Made by a program: the position numbers and the translations under genes. DNA of 64,000 nt from positions 248,001 through 312,000 of the forward strand of contig NZ_JAWMQR010000002.1 in the NCBI RefSeq assembly GCF_033283405.1. Direction: 5' to 3'. Origin of the DNA: Halioxenophilus sp033283405 (GTDB taxonomy: Bacteria; Pseudomonadota; Gammaproteobacteria; Pseudomonadales; Cellvibrionaceae). Shown here one piece after another: positions 52,307 through 63,888 of the stretch (positions are counted from its first letter, which is position 1; the number at the start of each line of letters is the position of its first letter). A model generated the notes under the pieces. The model saw nothing but the letters and a program-made list of their open reading frames with translations. It ran no database searches and had not been told where the DNA came from.

Positions 52307-55300
52307 TTACAGGCTGGCGTGCAGATCCTGTAAACGACGCACCCGCGTCTCCTGCTTGCTACCTAATGCAGTGCAAACTGCCAAGCCACCCGCCAGTGTT
52401 GTTGTGTAGTAGACGGCGTGAGCTTCGGCGCTGCGGCGAATGTCGGCCGAATCTTTAATGGCCTTCTTGCCCTCAGTGGTGTTGATAATTAAATCAACAC
52501 CATCGTTTTTAATCAAATCAACAATGTTAGGACGCGCCTGATTAACCTTGTTGACCGATTCAACCGCCAGGCCGGTTTCGGCGATAACCGCCGCCGTGCC
52601 CGGTGTCGCCACCAGTTTAAAACCGAGGTCGGTTAATTTTTTCGCCACTTCGGCAATTCCCGGTTTGTCGAAATCGCGCACACTCAAAAAGGCGGTGCCG
52701 CTTCTGGGGATGGCATCACCGGCACCCAATTGCGCCTTGGCGTAGGCTTCGGCGAAGGTGTCACCCACCCCCATCACCTCACCGGTCGATTTCATCTCGG
52801 GGCCGAGAATCGGGTCGACGGCGGGGAATTTATTGAATGGGAAGACCGCCTCTTTCACGCTGTAGTAGTTGGGAATAATCTCCTGCGTAAAGCCCTGCGC
52901 CGCCAGCGTCATGCCGGCCTGACAACGGGCGGCAATCTTGGCCAGGGAGAGGCCGATACACTTGGAGACAAACGGCACAGTTCGCGAGGCCCGCGGGTTC
53001 ACCTCAATCACGTAGATTTCACCGCCCTGGTAGGCCAACTGCACGTTCATCAGGCCAACCACACCCAGCTCCAGCGCCATGCGTTTAACCTGCTCGCGCA
53101 TCTGGTTTTGTACATCTTCCGGCAGCGAGTAGGGCGGCAGCGAACAGGCGGAATCACCGGAGTGCACACCACACTGCTCAATGTGCTGCATGATGGCGCC
53201 AATCACCACCTGTTCACCGTCGGAGACGGCGTCGATATCCACCTCGATGGCGGAGTTAAGGAAGTGATCGAGCAGCACCGGCGCATCTTCCGACACCTGC
53301 ACCGCTTCGCGCATGTAGGTGCGCAGCTCGCTCTCTTTGTAGACGATCTCCATGGCGCGGCCACCCAACACGTAGGAGGGGCGCACCACCAGCGGGTAAC
53401 CGACCACTTCAGCTTTGCGCAGGGCCTCATCCATGGTACGGACGATCGCATTGGAGGGCTGCTTCAGGCCCAGGCGTTCAATCATCTGTTGGAAGCGCTC
53501 GCGGTCTTCGGCGCGGTCGATCGCCTCGGGCGAGGTACCAATAATCGGCACCCCTTCCGCTTCCAGGGCACGCGCCAGTTTCAGTGGCGTCTGGCCACCA
53601 AACTGCACAATCACCCCTTTGGGCTTCTCTTTGTTGACGATCTCCAACACATCTTCCAGGGTGACCGGCTCGAAGTAGAGGCGGTCGGAGGTGTCGTAGT
53701 CGGTGGAGACGGTCTCTGGGTTGCAGTTGACCATAATGGTCTCATAGCCATCCTCGCGCATGGCGAGGGCGGCGTGTACGCAACAGTAGTCGAACTCGAT
53801 ACCCTGGCCGATACGGTTGGGGCCACCGCCGATGACCATAATCTTGTCGCGCTCGCTGGGGTTGGCCTCGCACTCCTCTTCATAGGTGGAGTACATGTAG
53901 GCAGTGGCGGTGGCGAACTCCGCGGCACAGGTGTCGACCCGTTTGAAGCTTGGGAAGATACCCAGTTTGTGGCGCTGCTGACGCAGCGACTTCTCGGAGA
54001 CTCCCAACAGGCTGGCCAAGCGCTTGTCGGAGAAACCTTTGCGCTTCAGGGCAAACAGGGTATCGGCCTTGATGTCGGTAAAGGGCATGCTGGCCAGCTG
54101 CTGCTCTATCTTCACCAGCTCTTCAATCTGAATCAGGAACCAGGGGTCAATTTTGGAGGCGGCGAACACTTCGTCGACACTCATGCCGGCACGGAAGGCG
54201 TCGGCCAGGTACCAAATTCGCTTGGCGCCGGGGGTAGTCACCTCACGCAGCAGAATCTCGCAAGCGTCGTCGATGCTCAGGTCCATCACCGGCTCCAGGC
54301 CGGAAGAGCCCACTTCCAGGCCGCGCAGGGCTTTCTGCAGGGACTCCTGGAATGTGCGGCCAATGGCCATCACCTCACCCACCGATTTCATCTGAGTGGT
54401 GAGGCGGGCGTCGGCCTCGCCAAATTTCTCAAAGGTGAATCGCGGCACCTTGGTCACCACGTAGTCGATGCTCGGTTCAAACGAGGCCGGGGTGGCACCG
54501 CCGGTGATTTCGTTTTGCAGCTCATCCAGGGTGTAACCCACCGCCAGCTTGGCGGCCACCTTGGCAATGGGGAAACCGGTCGCCTTGGAGGCCAGCGCCG
54601 AGGAGCGCGACACCCGCGGGTTCATCTCGATCACCACCATGCGGCCGTTGTCCGGGTTGACCGCAAACTGCACGTTGGAGCCACCGGTCTCAACACCGAT
54701 TTCACGCAGTACCGCCAGAGAGGCGTTACGCATGATCTGCATCTCTTTGTCGGTCAGGGTTTGCGCCGGTGCGACAGTGATGGAGTCGCCGGTGTGCACC
54801 CCCATTGGATCAAAGTTCTCAATAGAACAGACGATAATGCAGTTGTCGTTTTTATCGCGCACCACCTCCATCTCGTACTCTTTCCAACCGAGCAGAGACT
54901 CATCGATAAGCAGTTCGTTGGTGGGCGACAGATCCAGGCCGCGGACACAGATCTTCTCAAACTCTTCCCAGTTGTAGGCGATACCACCGCCGGAACCACC
55001 CATGGTGAACGACGGCCGGATAATCACCGGGAAACCCAGACGCTTGGGCACCTCCATGGCTTCGACCATGCTGTGCACGATCTCGGCGCGGGCGCACTCC
55101 AGGCCGATGCGCTTCATGGCCTGGTCAAATTTACTGCGGTCTTCCGCCATGTGGATGGCTTCGTAGTTGGCGCCGATCAACTCCACGCCGTATTTCGCCA
55201 GAATGCCGTGTTCGTGCAGATCGAGGGCGCAGTTGAGCGCGGTTTGGCCACCCATGGTGGGCAGGATGGCGTCGGGGCGTTCGGTCTCAACGATTCTGGC

Positions 55301-55522
55301 CACCGTCTCCCACTCGATGGGTTCGATATAGGTAGCGTCGGCCATAGCCGGGTCGGTCATGATGGTGGCGGGGTTGGAGTTCACCAAAATCACGCGGTAA
55401 CCCTCTTCGCGCAGCGCCTTACAGGCCTGCGCGCCAGAGTAGTCAAACTCACAGGCCTGGCCGATAACAATCGGGCCGGCGCCAATGATCATAATACTTT
55501 TGATGTCGGTTCTTTTTGGCAT
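52307..55522 (-). CDS. carB: Carbamoyl-phosphate synthase large subunit
   Basis: A 1071-residue enzyme that makes carbamoyl phosphate from bicarbonate, ATP and ammonia for pyrimidines and arginine. Two homologous ATP-grasp halves are seen (first GAGPIVIGQACEFDYSG, second GGGPNRIGQGIEFDY), then the C-terminal allosteric MGS-type domain (about 935-1071). Full length, no frameshift. It lies 69 bp after carA. The whole reverse strand is also open but is a shadow. Confidence 0.98.
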   Translation of the reverse strand: MPKRTDIKSIMIIGAGPIVIGQACEFDYSGAQACKALREEGYRVILVNSNPATIMTDPAMADATYIEPIEWETVARIVETERPDAILPTMGGQTALNCALDLHEHGILAKYGVELIGANYEAIHMAEDRSKFDQAMKRIGLECARAEIVHSMVEAMEVPKRLGFPVIIRPSFTMGGSGGGIAYNWEEFEKICVRGLDLSPTNELLIDESLLGWKEYEMEVVRDKNDNCIIVCSIENFDPMGVHTGDSITVAPAQTLTDKEMQIMRNASLAVLREIGVETGGSNVQFAVNPDNGRMVVIEMNPRVSRSSALASKATGFPIAKVAAKLAVGYTLDELQNEITGGATPASFEPSIDYVVTKVPRFTFEKFGEADARLTTQMKSVGEVMAIGRTFQESLQKALRGLEVGSSGLEPVMDLSIDDACEILLREVTTPGAKRIWYLADAFRAGMSVDEVFAASKIDPWFLIQIEELVKIEQQLASMPFTDIKADTLFALKRKGFSDKRLASLLGVSEKSLRQQRHKLGIFPSFKRVDTCAAEFATATAYMYSTYEEECEANPSERDKIMVIGGGPNRIGQGIEFDYCCVHAALAMREDGYETIMVNCNPETVSTDYDTSDRLYFEPVTLEDVLEIVNKEKPKGVIVQFGGQTPLKLARALEAEGVPIIGTSPEAIDRAEDRERFQQMIERLGLKQPSNAIVRTMDEALRKAEVVGYPLVVRPSYVLGGRAMEIVYKESELRTYMREAVQVSEDAPVLLDHFLNSAIEVDIDAVSDGEQVVIGAIMQHIEQCGVHSGDSACSLPPYSLPEDVQNQMREQVKRMALELGVVGLMNVQLAYQGGEIYVIEVNPRASRTVPFVSKCIGLSLAKIAARCQAGMTLAAQGFTQEIIPNYYSVKEAVFPFNKFPAVDPILGPEMKSTGEVMGVGDTFAEAYAKAQLGAGDAIPRSGTAFLSVRDFDKPGIAEVAKKLTDLGFKLVATPGTAAVIAETGLAVESVNKVNQARPNIVDLIKNDGVDLIINTTEGKKAIKDSADIRRSAEAHAVYYTTTLAGGLAVCTALGSKQETRVRRLQDLHASL

Positions 55523-55591
55523 AGGTTGGGTCTTTATCGGGAACTATAAGCCCGGCCACACGGGGCCGAGCCGGTTAAGTGCGCTCCGGCA

Positions 55592-56731
55592 CTAACGATT
55601 CTGTTGCATCAGCTCGATAAACTGGTCAAACAGCGGCGCCACATCGTGCGGGCCGGGGCTCGCTTCGGGGTGCCCCTGGAAGCTGAACGCCGGCGCGTCA
55701 GTCAGGCTGATCCCCTGCAGCGTGCCGTCAAACAGCGACTTGTGGGTCGCCTGTACATTGGCTGGCAGACTGCTTTCATCGATGGCAAAGCCGTGGTTCT
55801 GGGCGGTGATCATGACCCGTTGGCTGGCGAGATCCTGCACCGGGTGGTTGCCACCGTGGTGACCAAATTTCATCTTCACGGTTTGCGCGCCGCTGGCCAG
55901 GCCGAGCAGCTGATGGCCCAGGCAGATACCAAACAGGGGTACCTTGGCCGCCAGCAGCTCGCCAATGGCGGCGATGGCGTAGTCACAGGGCTCCGGGTCA
56001 CCGGGGCCGTTGGAGAGGAACACGCCGTCCGGCTGCATGGCCAGCACCTCTGCCGCCGGGGTTTGCGCCGGCACCACGGTCAACTCACAACCGCGCTCGG
56101 CCAGCATGCGTAAGATGTTGCGCTTCACACCAAAATCGTAGGCCACCACCTTCAACGGGGTATTGGTAACCTCGCGGTGGCCCTCGCCCAACTGCCAAAC
56201 GCCTTCGCGCCAGCTGTAGCGCTCGCCGGTGCTGACCACCTGCGCCAGATCCATCCCCTTGAGGCCGGCAAACGCCTGAGCCTGGGCCAGGGCGGCGGCT
56301 TCATCGAGGTTGTCGCCGGCCACTATGCAGCCATTTTGCGCGCCTTTATCGCGCAAAATCCGGGTTAAACGGCGGGTATCGATATCGGCAATGGCGACGA
56401 TGTTTTTCGCCTGCAGATACTCGGGCAGGCTCTGCTCACAACGGAAGTTACTGGCCAGTAACGGCAGGTCGCGGATCACCAGACCGGAAGCCCAGATCTG
56501 CGGACACTCTTCATCTTCGGTGTTAACACCGGTGTTGCCGATATGGGGGTAGGTGAGCGTAACGATTTGACGGCAGTAAGATGGGTCGGTAAGGATCTCT
56601 TGGTAGCCTGTGATGGAGGTATTAAAAACAACTTCTCCCACGGCCGAGCCCTCTGCGCCAATGGCTCGACCTTTAAAAACACTACCATCCTCAAGAACTA
56701 GAAGAGCGGGTTTGAATTCCCCAAACAACAA
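55592..56731 (-). CDS. carA: Carbamoyl-phosphate synthase small subunit (glutaminase)
   Basis: A 379-residue subunit that supplies ammonia from glutamine to CarB. The class I glutamine amidotransferase domain has the Cys in FGICLGHQLLG, and the His and Glu in FQGHPEASPG. The N-terminal domain has FNTSITGYQEILTDPSYCRQIVT. There is no ATG near the start; TTG 56731 has AGGAGG at 5 nt and a second TTG follows it directly, a weak start that may limit expression. Followed by carB. Confidence 0.96.
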   Translation of the reverse strand: MLFGEFKPALLVLEDGSVFKGRAIGAEGSAVGEVVFNTSITGYQEILTDPSYCRQIVTLTYPHIGNTGVNTEDEECPQIWASGLVIRDLPLLASNFRCEQSLPEYLQAKNIVAIADIDTRRLTRILRDKGAQNGCIVAGDNLDEAAALAQAQAFAGLKGMDLAQVVSTGERYSWREGVWQLGEGHREVTNTPLKVVAYDFGVKRNILRMLAERGCELTVVPAQTPAAEVLAMQPDGVFLSNGPGDPEPCDYAIAAIGELLAAKVPLFGICLGHQLLGLASGAQTVKMKFGHHGGNHPVQDLASQRVMITAQNHGFAIDESSLPANVQATHKSLFDGTLQGISLTDAPAFSFQGHPEASPGPHDVAPLFDQFIELMQQNR

Positions 56732-57192
56732 GGCGGCCTCCTACTGACTGCGGATGTCTAAACTTTCAACGGCGCCCTCCCCCAGCCCCGGCGATCATTT
56801 GAACGCAAGCGGAGCCATTGCCGGGCGTATGGTTTTGGGCACCTACACAAATCTCGGCCTGAGCAAAGCCGCCACGCAGTTTCTGCGCGGGTAGCGGGGA
56901 AGGCTTGGGAGTGTTGTGGTTACGAGCTGATTGAACTCAAGCGGCCAGGCCAGGGGACAGCTGTCGAAAAAAAGCGAGATAAAGCTGTTCGCCTCACCTC
57001 GCTCCGTGTTCGCACTGCGTGATGCCACCTTGGCCCTCTGACGCTTGTGTCGGCTGGATTGGTACTGGCCAACGCCCCGGCCAGGTGTACTAAAAGTACG
57101 TTTAGCTGGTGCGTTTTGGCGCGGTTACCAACCGGCCCAAAATTGACCGGGAATTGTAGCGGATCAGACATAGGCCTGTCCACGACCAACTG
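56732..57192. other. Gene-free stretch before carA
   Basis: Holds the carA promoter on the minus strand. Open frames here look like chance. I see no arginine or pyrimidine operator that I could defend. Confidence 0.4.
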
Positions 57193-58734
57193 TCAGAGTT
57201 TGAACTGTCCAACGATTGCCGTCATCTTCTCCGCCAGCAGAGCCAACTCAGCCGAGCTGGAGGCAATCTGGCTGGAACCGGTAGCGGTGTTTTGCGCCAC
57301 GGCAGAGATGTTCTCCATATTGGACTCCATCTCACGGGTAGCCGCACTCTGCTCTTCCGAGGCACTGGCGATCTGCACGGTTTTAGCCTTGATTGAACTG
57401 ACCCCGGAGGTGATCGCCTCCAGCGAGCGGCTGGCGGCCTCGGCCTGAGTCACCGACTCCTGCGCCTGACTGGTGCCCTTCTCCATCATGGTGACCGCTT
57501 CACGGGCGCCGGACTGCAGGCGCTCGATCATCACTTGAATCTCCTGGGTGGAGGATTGGGTACGCGAGGCGAGGGTACGTACCTCGTCAGCCACCACGGC
57601 AAAGCCACGGCCCTGCTCACCAGCCCGGGCAGCCTCAATGGCGGCGTTCAACGCCAGCAGGTTAGTCTGCTCGGCAATGCCGCGAATCACATCCAGCACC
57701 GAGCCGATGTTGTCGGTCTCCTGGCGCAGTTTGTCGATCACCACGGAAGCGGCGTTGATATCCGTTGCCAGGCTTTCGATCTGAGACATGGTGGAGACCA
57801 CCACCTGGCGACCACTGCCGGCCTCGACATCGGCCTGCTCGGCGTTCTCGGCGGTTTCCGAAACATTGCGGGCGACATCGGCCACCACCGACGCCATTTC
57901 GCGCACAGCGGTCACCACCTGTTGAATTTCTGACTGCTGCTTAACCACCCCGCGCTCGGTCTCTTTGGTGGTCGACATCAGCTGTTGGGAGCTGACCTCC
58001 AACTGACCGACGATGTCAGAGAAATCGGCAACGATATCGTGGATGCGGGCGATAAAGACGTTAAACCAGCGGCACAGTTCACCCACCTCATCCTTAGATT
58101 TCACCTCCAGGCGGCGGGAGAGATCACCCTCACCCTCGGCGATATCTTTCAATGCTTCTACGGCTCGGGCTACCGGGCTGACGATACTGCTCTGCACCAC
58201 CAGCGCGATGATGGCGGCAACGATACTAACCACCACCACCACCAGTGTGGCGCGGAAGATAGTGGCGCTGACAGTCTCATTAATCTCATCTAACTCCACC
58301 ACCATATAGACACTGCCGATCTTGCCGCCGTCTACCAGAATCGGTTCGGCAATGGAGAAGGATTCATCCGCGTAGACAATCCCCGGAGCAACCGAATGGT
58401 CAGGCAGTTCTCCGGGCAGATTAGCGGCACTGCGCCCGCGCACATACCAAGCAAAGGGCTCGCCGTTGGCTTTGTAGACCACTGCCGCGCGAGTGCGATT
58501 ACTGGCTTTCAAGGCCGCCAAGGCATCCGTTGCCGATACCGAATCACCAAAAGAGATGGCACCCGCCACAGAACCACCCAGCACCTGCACCAGGGTGGCA
58601 CTGTCTTTTTCAATAGCCTGTGTCAGCGAGGAGATAGTTGATTGCACTTGAATGACAGCCGTAACCACTACCGCCAGGATACTGGTGATTGTGACCGCCA
58701 AAATAACTTTGAACTTGAGCGAGAGGTTTCCCAT
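57193..58734 (-). CDS. Methyl-accepting chemotaxis protein
   Basis: A 513-residue receptor. Helix 1 about 7-27, a periplasmic sensor of about 120 residues (single alpha/beta type, with RTRAAVVYKANGEPFAWYVRG), helix 2 about 155-175, a HAMP segment, and the long signalling coiled coil whose tip is IRGIAEQTNLLALNAAIEAARAGEQGRGFAVVADEVRTLA. It has no CheR tether at the C-terminus. Ligand unknown. It lies alone between dapB and carA, genes that are adjacent in most relatives. Confidence 0.93.
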   Translation of the reverse strand: MGNLSLKFKVILAVTITSILAVVVTAVIQVQSTISSLTQAIEKDSATLVQVLGGSVAGAISFGDSVSATDALAALKASNRTRAAVVYKANGEPFAWYVRGRSAANLPGELPDHSVAPGIVYADESFSIAEPILVDGGKIGSVYMVVELDEINETVSATIFRATLVVVVVSIVAAIIALVVQSSIVSPVARAVEALKDIAEGEGDLSRRLEVKSKDEVGELCRWFNVFIARIHDIVADFSDIVGQLEVSSQQLMSTTKETERGVVKQQSEIQQVVTAVREMASVVADVARNVSETAENAEQADVEAGSGRQVVVSTMSQIESLATDINAASVVIDKLRQETDNIGSVLDVIRGIAEQTNLLALNAAIEAARAGEQGRGFAVVADEVRTLASRTQSSTQEIQVMIERLQSGAREAVTMMEKGTSQAQESVTQAEAASRSLEAITSGVSSIKAKTVQIASASEEQSAATREMESNMENISAVAQNTATGSSQIASSSAELALLAEKMTAIVGQFKL

Positions 58735-59030
58735 TATCGAGCCTGTTTTTGTTCTAGGGTTGTTCTAGGTAAGTCGAGCGTCAGGGCCGTGGCACGGCAT
58801 TCATTTCGAAGGAGTGCCACCAGCCATCTAATTAGTTATCGCGTAGCTGGGCTAAATCTTTAGTAGAGCCGTCTATTGAGCTTAGTCGCAGATTGGGTGA
58901 TGACAAATTCAGGCGCCATCAGTGTTGCGCGGTGCCAGGGGGATAAACGTAGAAAATTAGGCAGGTACCCCGCCCGAATGGGCGGAGCTGCCGCAGATGA
59001 AATGTCGAAAACAGGGGCTGATCGGGGGGA

Positions 59031-59834
59031 TTATTTCAGGCCTAAAACGTCCTGCATGTCGTACAGACCAGGGCCTTGTGCCGTCAACCAGATGGCTGCC
59101 CGCACGGCACCGCGGGCAAAACTCATGCGGCTGGAGGCTTTGTGGGTGATCTCCAGGCGTTCGCCATCGGCCATAAACATAACCGTGTGATCGCCTACCA
59201 CATCGCCACCGCGCACCGTGGCAAAACCGATGGTCTCACGCTCGCGGGCACCGACGATACCCTCTCGGCCATAGACCGCCACCTGTTTCAGGTCGCGATT
59301 GACGGCCTTGGCCACCACCTCACCCATGGCCAGCGCCGTGCCGGAGGGGGAGTCAACCTTGTGCCGATGGTGAGCTTCGACGATTTCAATATCGACATCG
59401 CCGCCCATGGTTTTGGCGGCCAGCTCCAACAACTTCAGGCTGACGTTAACACCGGTGCTGTAGTTGGCGGAAACACAGAGCGCACCGGCTTCGGCGTAGC
59501 TCAGCAGCTCACTTTTTTCGCTCTCGGTAAAACCGGTGGTACCCACCACCAGGGCTTTGCCCGCTTGCGAACAGACGGCGGCATTGGCCAGGGTCGCGGC
59601 CGGGACCGAGAAGTCGATCAGAACATCGAAATCGGCTACCACCGAGGCGAGGTCGCCCACCAACAGCACACCATTTTTACCGACACCGGCGAGCTCGCCG
59701 GCATCCGCACCCAACAGGCTCGAGCCCGGGCGTTCGATGGCAGCGGCCAAGGTGGCGCCCTCGGCGGCGTGAATGGCCTCGACCAGCATTCTGCCCATGC
59801 GACCGGCGGCGCCGTTTACTGCAACTTTAACCAT
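59031..59834 (-). CDS. dapB: 4-hydroxy-tetrahydrodipicolinate reductase
   Basis: A 267-residue enzyme of lysine and diaminopimelate synthesis. NAD(P)H site VNGAAGRMGRMLVEAI at the N-terminus, the catalytic HHRHKVDSPSGTAL motif around residue 157 and the FMADGERLEITHKASSR end are all present. ATG 59834. It follows dnaJ by 30 bp. Confidence 0.98.
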   Translation of the reverse strand: MVKVAVNGAAGRMGRMLVEAIHAAEGATLAAAIERPGSSLLGADAGELAGVGKNGVLLVGDLASVVADFDVLIDFSVPAATLANAAVCSQAGKALVVGTTGFTESEKSELLSYAEAGALCVSANYSTGVNVSLKLLELAAKTMGGDVDIEIVEAHHRHKVDSPSGTALAMGEVVAKAVNRDLKQVAVYGREGIVGARERETIGFATVRGGDVVGDHTVMFMADGERLEITHKASSRMSFARGAVRAAIWLTAQGPGLYDMQDVLGLK

Positions 59835-59863
59835 AAGCGATGTTTAATCCTGCACTGGGCTCG

Positions 59864-60985
59864 CTAGAGCTTCATATCACCAAAAAAGTTTTTCATACCT
59901 TCAAACCAGCTGCTCTGCTTTGGGCTGTTTTTGCCCTCTTTCATCAACCCCTGGAATTCACGCAGCAACTCTTTCTGTTTGGCAGTCAGGTTGATGGGGG
60001 TCTCCACCAGCACCCGGCAGAGCAGGTCACCCGTGCTGCCACCGCGCACCGGCGCCACACCCTTGCCACGCAGTCGGAAGAGTTTACCGGTTTGGGTGCC
60101 TTCGGGCACTTTTAACTTCACCCGGCCATCCAGAGTAGGCACCTCCAGCTCACCACCAACAGCGGCATCGACGAAGCTGATCGGTACTTCGCAGTAGAGG
60201 TTGTTGCCATCGCGCTCAAAAATAGCGTGTGGGCGAATTGACATCTGCACGTAGAGATCACCGGCGGGGCCGCCATCCATACCCGCTTCACCCTCACCGG
60301 AGAGGCGGATGCGATCGCCGGTATCGACACCGGGTGGCACCTTCACCGACAGGGTTTTGGTCTCTTCGATACGGCCGCGGCCGTGACAGGAGGTACAGGG
60401 GTCGGAGACGATCTTGCCCTTGCCGTGGCAGTTGGGGCAGGTCTGTTGTACTGAGAAGAAACCCTGCTGCATGCGCACCTGGCCATGGCCGCCACAGGTG
60501 GTACAGGTTTTCGGTTGCGACCCCTTCTTGGCACCGGTGCCATCACAGGGTTCGCAGGCAACCAGCGTCGGGACTTTGATTTTTACGGTGGTGCCGCGCA
60601 CGGCATCTTCGAGATCCAGCTCCAGCGTGTAGCGCAGGTCAGAACCCCGCGCCGGGCCGCCGCGACCGCGGCCGGCACCGCCAAAGATATCGCCGAAAAC
60701 ATCGCCAAAAATATCACTGAAGTTGCCAAAGCCGCCGCCACCGCCACCGCCACCAGCGCCATCCACGCCGGCATGACCAAACTGGTCGTAAGCCGCCCGT
60801 TTTTGGGGGTCGGAGAGTATCTCGTAGGCCTCACTGGCCTCTTTGAATTTCTCCTCCGCGGTATGATCATCCGGGTTGCGGTCCGGGTGGTACTTCATGG
60901 CAACACGGCGGTAGGCCTTTTTCAGATCTTTTTCGGTAACAGTGCGCTCGACTGCCAGGATTTCGTAATAATCGCGTTTCGACAT
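59864..60985 (-). CDS. dnaJ: Co-chaperone DnaJ
   Basis: A 373-residue type I Hsp40. J-domain with HPD in MKYHPDRNP, a glycine-rich linker (GGGGGGGFGNFSDIFGDVFG), four zinc-binding CxxCxGxG repeats (CEPCDGTG, CTTCGGHG, CPNCHGKG, CTSCHGRG) and the C-terminal client domains. It delivers unfolded proteins to DnaK. ATG 60985. It lies 168 bp after dnaK with two hairpins between. Confidence 0.98.
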   Translation of the reverse strand: MSKRDYYEILAVERTVTEKDLKKAYRRVAMKYHPDRNPDDHTAEEKFKEASEAYEILSDPQKRAAYDQFGHAGVDGAGGGGGGGGFGNFSDIFGDVFGDIFGGAGRGRGGPARGSDLRYTLELDLEDAVRGTTVKIKVPTLVACEPCDGTGAKKGSQPKTCTTCGGHGQVRMQQGFFSVQQTCPNCHGKGKIVSDPCTSCHGRGRIEETKTLSVKVPPGVDTGDRIRLSGEGEAGMDGGPAGDLYVQMSIRPHAIFERDGNNLYCEVPISFVDAAVGGELEVPTLDGRVKLKVPEGTQTGKLFRLRGKGVAPVRGGSTGDLLCRVLVETPINLTAKQKELLREFQGLMKEGKNSPKQSSWFEGMKNFFGDMKL

Positions 60986-61087
60986 TGATTTAAATTTCGG
61001 TGGTTGACTATTTCATTATGGCCGGAAGAGGCAAAATTGCCCGGCAGTGACGCCGGTACTGAAAGTGTTGCGCCTTAACACAGCAAA

Positions 61088-61147
61088 CGCGGGCAAGCCC
61101 GCGTAGCGCTGAATTAGAGGCCGAGGTGCCCACCTGGGGGCACCGGC
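61088..61147 (-). other. Two hairpins between dnaK and dnaJ
   Basis: CGCGGGC/GCCCGCG (61088-61103) and a longer GGCCGAGGTGCCC/GGGGGCACCGGCC (61119-61147). Neither has a T-run. They probably protect the upstream dnaK mRNA and lower dnaJ expression relative to dnaK. Confidence 0.6.
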
Positions 61148-61153
61148 CGACGA

Positions 61154-63070
<1,917 letters not shown>

Positions 63071-63155
63071 CAGTGCTCTCCAGAAAATCTTTGCTTGGTT
63101 GATTCGGTCCCCGGGGAACTCGCCCCCGGGCTTCGTAGTCTTTGCTTGCTGTCCT

Positions 63156-63183
63156 ATATTGGCGCCGGCTCGGTTATTTCAAG
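63156..63183 (-). promoter_or_regulatory. Sigma-32-type promoter upstream of dnaK
   Basis: On the minus strand CTTGAA, 14 nt, then GCCAATAT (consensus CTTGAA, 13-17 nt, CCCCATnT). The -35 is exact, the -10 has two mismatches. It would give dnaK a heat-shock promoter separate from that of grpE. Confidence 0.7.
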
Positions 63184-63243
63184 GCCAATACCAACAATTT
63201 ATTCAGGGGTAGTCGCGCTTCAGGGCGAGGCCGGTGCTGGCGA

Positions 63244-63816
63244 TTACGCCGGCGACTTGCTCACCACCACCATTGCCGGGCGTACCAATCGGCCGTTCAG
63301 GGTGTAGCCTTTCTGGAACACATCAATCACGGTATTGGGCTCGACATCGGGGTTGGGCACCATGCTCATGGCCTGGTGCAGCTGTGGGTCAAAGGGCTCG
63401 CCGCGCGGGTCGACCGCTTCCAGGTTGTGGCGACTGAGCGCATCCACCAAGGTTTTCAGGGTCAGCTCCACGCCCTCCAACAGGGGTTTGGTGGACTCAT
63501 CGGCCCCTTCGAAGGTGGCTACCGCGCGCTCCAGGTTATCGGCCACCGGCAACAGGTCACCGGCGAACTTCTCCACGGCAAACTTGTGCGCTTTTTCCAC
63601 ATCCTGCTCGGCGCGGCGGCGCACGTTTTGCGCCTCGGCGGCAGCGCGCAGGGCATTCTCTTTGGCCTCTTGCAATTGCGCTTCAAGCTCGGCCACCTTG
63701 GCCAGCAACGCCTCGGCGCCTTCGCCAGCGGCGGCCTCAGCCTGCAGATTCTCTTCACTCACTTGCTCGTCTGACGTCTGGGCATCAGTAGGAATATTGT
63801 GTTCTTCGTTGGACAC
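63244..63816 (-). CDS. grpE: Nucleotide exchange factor GrpE
   Basis: A 190-residue protein. An acidic N-terminus, a long coiled coil (about 40-80, LLAKVAELEAQLQEAKENALRAAAEAQNVRRRAEQDV) and the beta-domain ending GEPFDPQLHQAMSM...KGYTLNGRLVRPAMVVVS are typical of GrpE. It releases ADP from DnaK. GTG 63816 has GGAG 7 nt upstream, preferred over TTG 63828. First gene of the heat-shock run. Confidence 0.97.
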   Translation of the reverse strand: MSNEEHNIPTDAQTSDEQVSEENLQAEAAAGEGAEALLAKVAELEAQLQEAKENALRAAAEAQNVRRRAEQDVEKAHKFAVEKFAGDLLPVADNLERAVATFEGADESTKPLLEGVELTLKTLVDALSRHNLEAVDPRGEPFDPQLHQAMSMVPNPDVEPNTVIDVFQKGYTLNGRLVRPAMVVVSKSPA

Positions 63817-63860
63817 CTTGCACTCCAAATCTTTACGGTTGGGTTGAGACGTTTTCCCCT

Positions 63861-63888
63861 ATATGGGGCCGCGACCTAGTGCTTCAAG
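63861..63888 (-). promoter_or_regulatory. Sigma-32 (heat-shock) promoter of grpE
   Basis: On the minus strand CTTGAA, 14 nt, then CCCCATAT: an exact match to the sigma-32 consensus. It lies 45-72 bp upstream of the grpE start. Confidence 0.92.

Noticed and set aside
52730..55549. A 939-codon open frame on the plus strand
   Set aside because: It is the exact antisense of carB in a GC-rich gene; the translation is rich in His, Gly and Gln and matches no family.
56920..57189. An 89-codon minus-strand frame before carA
   Set aside because: No ribosome site and no family resemblance; it more likely is promoter and leader DNA.
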